Positions 7,090-11,408 of a stretch of DNA of 11,408 nt are shown here, in pieces. The stretch is from Kiritimatiellales bacterium (GTDB lineage: Bacteria; Verrucomicrobiota; Kiritimatiellia; Kiritimatiellales; Pontiellaceae), in NCBI GenBank assembly GCA_021734595.1, contig JAIPIO010000120.1:1-11408 (forward strand). The letters run 5' to 3'. The position numbers and the translations under genes are program-made. Every line of letters starts with the position of its first letter. Position 1 is the stretch's first letter. Under the pieces are notes generated by a model that had not been told where the DNA came from, ran no database searches, and worked only from the letters and a program-made list of their open reading frames with translations.

Positions 7090-8283
7090 CTATTCCGTCT
7101 CTTCGTTTTTATAGAAATCGTCCATCAGCGCCTTGACGACGCCATGGATCCCGCTGCCCCGCCGCATCCGCCCGCCGCAGGATTCGCGGATGACGAACGA
7201 CTGGGGTGATGATTCCCGACACTGGGCCGATTCCCCGCGGCTGAGTGCGAGGGCATGTGCGATCATACCGGCGGCAATATAATTATACGGACAAAGCATG
7301 GAGCTCAGTGGTGGGTCGCTGCGCAGTCCGGACGGATCGTTATTGTGGGCGATGAGCGCAAAGTCTGCGGGAATGGAGATCCCGTTCCAGCGGCAGGCAT
7401 CCATGAACTTGAACGCCAGCTCATCGTGGTAGGCGATGACTGCGATCTTTCCCTTTTGGGCGGACCACCGCTCAATGACGCGGTCAAAATCCTTCGGGGT
7501 GCCATCCACCAACCCGATCAGACTGGACATGTTTTCCTGGCATATCCAACGGCTGTATTGGAGCAGCTTGCGCTGAAAATATTCTCCCGCTGCGGTGGTC
7601 GGCCCCAACAGCGCAATATTTTCATATCCCAATGCTTGGAAATAGCGGCACTGGAGCGTGGTGCTGGTATGGTATGCATCCAGATCCACTTTTGGATCGC
7701 GGTAGCAATTAGCCTCCAAGCCGTGGGCCGGGTTGCCCAACACTACCGGCAGTTCGCTGGCCCGCACGAAATCGTGAAGGTCGGATGCATCCTGTTCCCC
7801 ACCGATCCACGGCAGAATGATGGCGCAACAATCCTGGTCGTGGAGCTCGCGTGCGAGGGAGGCGGACTTGATATCGATCTCGGTAACGGTGCGGATATTC
7901 AGTTTCAGGTTCTGCGCCGCCGCCGCTCGGTGCAGCTGGTCGATGAGGCTGGTGACATAGTAGCCCCATTGGGAGAGCGGAAGCAGCACCCCGAGCTGGT
8001 CGGTGGTCCGCAGCACCTTGTCCGCCTCAACCCGGCTCTTCTGAAACGCCGCCGCACGGTCGGTTACAAACGTTCCACTGCCGCGCTTCAGCAACACATA
8101 GCCCTGCTCGGCCAGCTCTTCGAAGGCGTGCCGAACGGTGTGGTAGTTGCAGTCGAACTCCTTGCCCAATGCACGCACGCCCGGAAGCCGCGTGCCCGGT
8201 TTCAGCTCGCCGCTTTCGATGCGGGCCAGAATGTGGTCGCGGATCTCCTGGTATTTATGCGGTACGGTTTCCAACTGCTTCAT
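7090..8283 (-). CDS. GntR/LacI hybrid transcription regulator, AraR type
   Basis: 397 residues from the ATG at 8283. The frame is open further upstream, but that stretch would overlap the sulfatase gene by almost 300 bases and reads as an out-of-frame shadow; AAAGGA 7 bases before 8283 supports this start. Residues 9-74 form a GntR winged helix-turn-helix (KYQEIRDHILARIESGELKPG, LPGVRALGKEF, HTVRHAFEEL, RGSGTFV). Residues about 96-368 are a LacI-type periplasmic-binding-like effector domain (LGVLLPL, GYENIALLG, DFALIAHNN). Bacillus AraR, an arabinose-responsive repressor, has this arrangement. It should bind DNA in the cytoplasm and respond to a sugar, plausibly an arabinose- or xylose-containing product given the linked GH10 and arabinosidase-like genes (inference). 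Repressor versus activator cannot be read from the sequence. The LacI core copy of the dispersed palindrome (7626-7642) is degenerate. Confidence 0.88.
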   Translation of the reverse strand: MKQLETVPHKYQEIRDHILARIESGELKPGTRLPGVRALGKEFDCNYHTVRHAFEELAEQGYVLLKRGSGTFVTDRAAAFQKSRVEADKVLRTTDQLGVLLPLSQWGYYVTSLIDQLHRAAAAQNLKLNIRTVTEIDIKSASLARELHDQDCCAIILPWIGGEQDASDLHDFVRASELPVVLGNPAHGLEANCYRDPKVDLDAYHTSTTLQCRYFQALGYENIALLGPTTAAGEYFQRKLLQYSRWICQENMSSLIGLVDGTPKDFDRVIERWSAQKGKIAVIAYHDELAFKFMDACRWNGISIPADFALIAHNNDPSGLRSDPPLSSMLCPYNYIAAGMIAHALALSRGESAQCRESSPQSFVIRESCGGRMRRGSGIHGVVKALMDDFYKNEETE

Positions 8284-8290
8284 CAAGACA

Positions 8291-8296
8291 TCCTTT
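8291..8296 (-). promoter_or_regulatory. Ribosome binding site fixing the start of the regulator
   Basis: AAAGGA on the minus strand, 7 bases before the ATG at 8283, overlapping the TAA of the sulfatase gene. It supports a 397-residue regulator that starts at the winged-helix domain rather than a long N-terminal extension. Confidence 0.75.
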
Positions 8297-9887
8297 ACAC
8301 GTTGAATTTCCCCGGGAGGGTATTGACGATCTTCCGCAGCTCCTGCTGCATCTCTTCGAGCTTCTGCTTGTACTCGGGATCTTTTGCGCGGTTCTTTTGC
8401 TCCTTCGGATCTTTGGAAAGATCGTATAATTGGTCGCGGTCGTAATAGCCGGGATAGGAACCGGTCGAACGCGACTCGGCGTGCCCACCGCCCGGAATCG
8501 GCGTGAGATGGCTGAACGGTGCCGTCGGATCTTCGGTGACGATTTCCAGATGCCGGCGGCGGCGGTTGGCATTCCACTCTTCAAGCACCCGTTTGCGTTC
8601 TTCCAGCGACATGTTTTCCATCGGCTCGGGATAGCGGAGAGCCATGTACTTCCAGTTGCCTTTCCTGATGGCGCGCGCATAGCCCAGCTCAAAATAGAGC
8701 ACACGCCCTTCTTTCTGAGGCTTGCCGTTCAGGTAGGGAAAGAAGCTCTCCCCATCAAATTTCTCGCCGGAATAATCCGCACCGGCAATATCAAGGATGG
8801 TCGGAGCAAAGTCGACGATGTGCACCAGCGCGTCGCTCGTTGCCCCGCACGGGAAACCGCCGTTGCGCCAGACGATACTCGGATCGTAGACGCCACCCTG
8901 GTAGACCGTGCCCTTCGACATCTGGCCATGGTCGCTGAAAAAGAAGAATACGGTATTGTCGAACTTCCCGGTCTCTTCCAACTTATCAATCAATGCACCG
9001 ACGGCATCGTCGAGCCACAGCATGTTGGCGGTGTCGTCATTGACGGGCAGACCGGCTTTTTCCAGCCGCGTCGGAATGGTACTGCGTGGCGGCTGGCCCT
9101 TGGCCGGCTCGTCCAGATAGCCGATTGCAGAAATCAAGGGGTTGGCATTCCACGAGCGCTCCGCCTGGGTTGGACCGTGCGGCACCGTGGTGGCCATATA
9201 GAGAAAGAACGGCTTGTCGTGTTGCTGTTCAATGAAGTTGAGTCCCCCTTCGGTGATCCATTCCATGTTCTGCACGGCCACTTCGTGCAGCCCGAGAAAG
9301 TCCGGGTTATTGTGGTAGACCCGATCGACGTAATCGTAGCCGATCTCGCGGATGGCCTGGCACACATGGTCGTGATTCGCCTTCAGGATGGAGACGTTTT
9401 TCGGATCCTTCGCGCTGCCGTCAAAGTCGGAGAACTTTTTCAGGTCGTCCGCCTCCACCACGTGGTTTTTGCCGACCATGCCGGTGATGTAGCCCGCTTT
9501 CTTCATCAACTTGGGTAACGTGTCATCGGTCTTTATGTTGTGGGTGTTGAATTCGACCACGGCCTGGCCTTCGGCGGCGGTGCGCTCCTTGAAGAAGAGA
9601 TTCTGCGCGCGGCTGGCGTAGCGTCCGGTCAGCACGTTGTAGCGACTGGGCGTGCAGATCGGCGACGCGCAGTGCTGCCCCAGCATGACCGTGCCCTCCG
9701 TTGCCAAACGGTCAATGTTGGGCGTCAGGTTCTTGCCCTTCCCTTGCGGCAGGCAGTTGAAGTGCTTCGGCAGCATGTCGTCGGCAATAAAGAAAACCAC
9801 GTTCGGTTTTCGCTCTTTCTTCGCCAGCGAACAGCCTGCCAACAAAGCGGCGGTTGTTCCAATAAATCCACGTCTTCCAATTTTCAT
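8295..9887 (-). CDS. S1 sulfatase, predicted Tat-exported lipoprotein
   Basis: 530 residues from the ATG at 9887, chosen over upstream in-frame TTG and ATG codons at 9905 and 9902 because AAGGAG sits 6 bases before it and the signal peptide then begins normally. The N terminus MKIGRRGFIGTTAALLAGC combines a twin-arginine motif with a lipobox whose cysteine is residue 19, so it is probably a Tat-exported membrane-anchored lipoprotein. Mature S1 features: VVFFIADD with D36 D37, ICTPSRYNVLTGRY with presumed formylglycine C78, GKNH with K140 H142, and FFSDHGQMSKG with D319 H320. It belongs to a different S1 branch from the two iduronate-sulfatase-like genes. The C-terminal part holds an Arg-rich run (NANRRRRH) and a charged, probably helical tail. 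No copy of the dispersed palindrome matching at the ten core bases was found in this gene. Substrate is unknown. Confidence 0.92.
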   Translation of the reverse strand: MKIGRRGFIGTTAALLAGCSLAKKERKPNVVFFIADDMLPKHFNCLPQGKGKNLTPNIDRLATEGTVMLGQHCASPICTPSRYNVLTGRYASRAQNLFFKERTAAEGQAVVEFNTHNIKTDDTLPKLMKKAGYITGMVGKNHVVEADDLKKFSDFDGSAKDPKNVSILKANHDHVCQAIREIGYDYVDRVYHNNPDFLGLHEVAVQNMEWITEGGLNFIEQQHDKPFFLYMATTVPHGPTQAERSWNANPLISAIGYLDEPAKGQPPRSTIPTRLEKAGLPVNDDTANMLWLDDAVGALIDKLEETGKFDNTVFFFFSDHGQMSKGTVYQGGVYDPSIVWRNGGFPCGATSDALVHIVDFAPTILDIAGADYSGEKFDGESFFPYLNGKPQKEGRVLYFELGYARAIRKGNWKYMALRYPEPMENMSLEERKRVLEEWNANRRRRHLEIVTEDPTAPFSHLTPIPGGGHAESRSTGSYPGYYDRDQLYDLSKDPKEQKNRAKDPEYKQKLEEMQQELRKIVNTLPGKFNV

Positions 9888-9893
9888 GATTCT

Positions 9894-9899
9894 CTCCTT
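9894..9899 (-). promoter_or_regulatory. Ribosome binding site fixing the start of the Tat sulfatase
   Basis: AAGGAG on the minus strand, 6 bases before the ATG at 9887. It lies inside the extra codons that would be added by starting at 9902 or 9905, so it argues for the shorter protein. Confidence 0.75.
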
Positions 9900-9908
9900 C
9901 ATCAACAG

Positions 9909-11408
9909 TTACCTAAAAATAAATCCAACGTTGTCCAAATAGATTTTTCCAGACACTGGAACCTTCTTGTCGTCGTCCTGATAGAGCTGGATAAACAGCG
10001 CGTAGGTTTTTCCCATGGCCGCATAATACTTCGGGTCGGGCAGCTTCAGTTCCAGCGTCTTCCATTTGCCGCGCACCTCCTCCACTTTCAGCGAGCCCAA
10101 TTCGATCCAGTGGTCGACCTCGCTCTGCAGCACCACGCGGATGCCCACGTTCTTATCCGAACATTTGAAATCGCCGGAAGCGCGTACATCCAGCACCACG
10201 CCGGCGATGCGCTCCTTCGGCACGGATTCCGGCAGCGGGGTAAATACCGCCAGCTTGTCGTTTCCAGGCATTGGAAGATCCCCTTTAAGTATGATCGCCG
10301 CCACCTGCTGGTTCGGGCGCACGGCATCGTCGCCGATCAACTCGTATGAGCTTTCCGCCCCCCAATTGGGGCGCGCATCTTCAAACTGCCAGACAATCTC
10401 TTTGCGTTCCTGCACCGAACGGATTTCAACTTTTCGTTCCACGGAAACCTCATTGGCCTTGGCACGAACGGTTACGGTTCCGGCACCGGACGGCGTCAGG
10501 AAAAACCGCCCGGCGGCCTCGCCCAGCCATACCGTGGCAACATCCGCCTTGGCCGGTCCGTCGACCGACAGCTTCGCGGCATCAAACTGTTTTCCAACCT
10601 TTGGATCCTGTGGATCGTTCTGCAGGAACACCCACCCTTCCACCGGCAGGTCGGCGGGAGCGGATTCAGGCAGCAGGATTTCCAACGGCTGGATCTCGGC
10701 ATTTTCAACCTCCGAAACCGAACGCAGATCAAAGCCCTTCAGCGGCAACTCAAACACCCGTGCCGAATACGGAGGAACATCGAGTTCAATGTTTTTGCCA
10801 ATGGCAAAACGGGTCTCGTGGGGCTTGCGGCTCCACTTCGGTTCATGCTGGTAGATGTCCCAGAAATATTCGCGGTGCGACAGCGTTGCCGCGCGCCCTT
10901 CGGATGCAAAGCGCACGCCGGGCACGTCCAGCTTGATCTGCGCGTATCCGTCGCGCGAAACGTTGACCACCATCACATAGAGCCGCTCCTTGTCGCGCGT
11001 AACGACGGCATAGGCATTTTCATTGCCCTGCAGCTCGGAGGCCACCAACTGGTTGCCCATGTATTTGCTCCAGAGGTACAGTCCCCAGAATTGGCTCTTC
11101 GGAAGACAGCGACCAGTAAAATGGAACAGGCCGTGCCCGCCCTCCGGCGTGACGGTCAGCAGGTCCCACTGTGTGGCGAAGGCGACGCCCTCGCGGAACA
11201 TTTCGCCGACAAATATCGCGCTCCACAATCCATTCATCAGTTCTCCGGTAGTGCGGTCTTCAAGCACCTTGGAATTCCATTCCGTGATGGCCAGTTCGAT
11301 TTCACCCTTGCGCTTCGGCTGGTATTTTTCAATGTAGCCGCGATAGCGCTTCATCGGCTCCCGGAGCGAAAAGGCCTGGTCGATAATGTCGCGCTCCGAG
11401 GCAAGGTG
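9909..11408 (-). CDS. C-terminal part of clan GH-A glycosidase, arabinofuranosidase-like (GH51/GH39-like), 5' end beyond window
   Basis: The frame is open to the right edge, giving 499 residues ending in a TAA. The in-frame ATG at 11354 is internal, since the frame continues upstream. Visible residues 1 to about 118 are the end of a TIM barrel: AITEWN at 40-45 resembles the nucleophile strand of GH51 arabinofuranosidases (DEWN), putting the likely nucleophile at E43, followed by helices with EGVAFATQWDL. Residues about 119-222 are the beta sandwich usual after such barrels (YVMVVNVS, VPPYSARVFELP). Residues about 230-332 look like an Ig-type domain. Residues about 338-499 look like a carbohydrate-binding jelly roll ending in IYLDNVGFIFR. 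It would release terminal arabinose, or a related sugar, outside the cell. GH39 or another GH-A family remains possible because the acid/base region is off the window. Two copies of the palindrome lie in the C-terminal domains. Confidence 0.68.
   Translation of the reverse strand, partial: HLASERDIIDQAFSLREPMKRYRGYIEKYQPKRKGEIELAITEWNSKVLEDRTTGELMNGLWSAIFVGEMFREGVAFATQWDLLTVTPEGGHGLFHFTGRCLPKSQFWGLYLWSKYMGNQLVASELQGNENAYAVVTRDKERLYVMVVNVSRDGYAQIKLDVPGVRFASEGRAATLSHREYFWDIYQHEPKWSRKPHETRFAIGKNIELDVPPYSARVFELPLKGFDLRSVSEVENAEIQPLEILLPESAPADLPVEGWVFLQNDPQDPKVGKQFDAAKLSVDGPAKADVATVWLGEAAGRFFLTPSGAGTVTVRAKANEVSVERKVEIRSVQERKEIVWQFEDARPNWGAESSYELIGDDAVRPNQQVAAIILKGDLPMPGNDKLAVFTPLPESVPKERIAGVVLDVRASGDFKCSDKNVGIRVVLQSEVDHWIELGSLKVEEVRGKWKTLELKLPDPKYYAAMGKTYALFIQLYQDDDKKVPVSGKIYLDNVGFIFR
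9946..9962. repeat. Dispersed palindrome, copy 8
   Basis: TTTCCAGACACTGGAAC near the 3' end of the arabinofuranosidase-like gene, read as VPVSGK. The inner arm base pair is G-C instead of A-T, so pairing is kept although the sequence changes. Confidence 0.8.
10261..10277. repeat. Dispersed palindrome, copy 9
   Basis: TTTCCAGGCATTGGAAG in the jelly-roll region of the arabinofuranosidase-like gene, read as LPMPGN. The prolines just after it use CCG whereas this one uses CCA, as the motif requires. Confidence 0.8.
10793..10809. repeat. 17-base odd-length palindrome
   Basis: TTTTGCCAATGGCAAAA has perfect 8-base arms around one central base, within the arabinofuranosidase-like gene (read as FAIGK). 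It differs from the dispersed TTTCCA motif, and only one copy was noticed. Confidence 0.5.

Noticed and set aside
8405..8420. TTGGAAAG preceded by TTCGG in the Tat sulfatase gene
   Set aside because: Only the right arm matches; the left arm has two mismatches in the core.
7255..8445. Plus-strand open frame of 396 codons
   Set aside because: Antisense shadow of the regulator gene, with a composition expected from GC-rich codon use on the other strand.
8284..8577. N-terminal extension of the regulator from an upstream start
   Set aside because: It would overlap the sulfatase coding sequence by almost 300 bases, reads as Arg/Pro-rich noise, and a good ribosome site precedes the ATG at 8283.
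8430..9518. Plus-strand open frame of 362 codons
   Set aside because: Antisense to the Tat sulfatase; no domain or signal seen.
9888..9905. Upstream starts (TTG 9905, ATG 9902) for the Tat sulfatase
   Set aside because: They place the ribosome site inside the gene and put extra charged residues before the twin-arginine signal.
2459..10277. The palindrome as an operator for the local regulator
   Set aside because: All copies are inside genes and none lies at a start region with promoter features. The number and spread fit a genome-wide element better.
1..11408. CRISPR arrays, tRNA or rRNA genes, insertion sequences
   Set aside because: No regularly spaced repeats, no RNA-gene signatures and no transposase-like frames were seen; coding sequence fills almost the whole window.

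Overview
The window holds seven genes, all on the minus strand, packed head to tail with gaps of 1 to 21 bases or a 4-base overlap. It reads as one operon-like block transcribed from the right edge to the left edge. Both edge genes are cut by the window. No promoter or terminator is visible, so transcription probably starts to the right of 11408 and ends to the left of 1. No stretch longer than about 25 bases lacks a gene.

In transcription order: the 3' part of a clan GH-A glycosidase resembling alpha-L-arabinofuranosidases (GH51/GH39-like) with C-terminal beta-sandwich domains; a Tat-type, lipobox-bearing S1 sulfatase; a GntR-DNA-binding/LacI-effector hybrid regulator of the AraR type; two adjacent paralogous iduronate-2-sulfatase-like enzymes overlapping by ATGA; a GH10 endo-xylanase-like enzyme with an N-terminal jelly-roll-like region; and an S1 sulfatase whose frame runs through a linker and a beta-rich domain into what looks like the first residues of a GH29 alpha-L-fucosidase before the window ends. 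Every enzyme whose N terminus is visible carries an export signal. The set looks like a locus for depolymerising a sulfated hetero-polysaccharide with xylose, arabinose and perhaps fucose: sulfatases unmask the chain, GH10 cuts the backbone, and the arabinosidase and fucosidase trim side groups. The sugar-sensing regulator inside the block probably controls it.

The sulfatase richness, mixed Tat and Sec export, moderately high GC and absence of SusC/SusD in the window suggest a marine or sediment PVC bacterium (Kiritimatiellota, Planctomycetota or Verrucomicrobiota). Kiritimatiellota is my first guess; this is inference, not proof.

The most unusual signal is not a gene. A 17-base near-palindrome, TTTCCAnnnnnTGGAA plus one base, occurs nine times, always inside coding sequence, where about 0.01 would be expected by chance. 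It appears in all three codon phases, so it cannot be explained as a protein motif. It looks like a dispersed DNA- or RNA-level element of unknown function. A second oddity is a patch of nested inverted repeats inserted in frame just after the signal peptide of one sulfatase.
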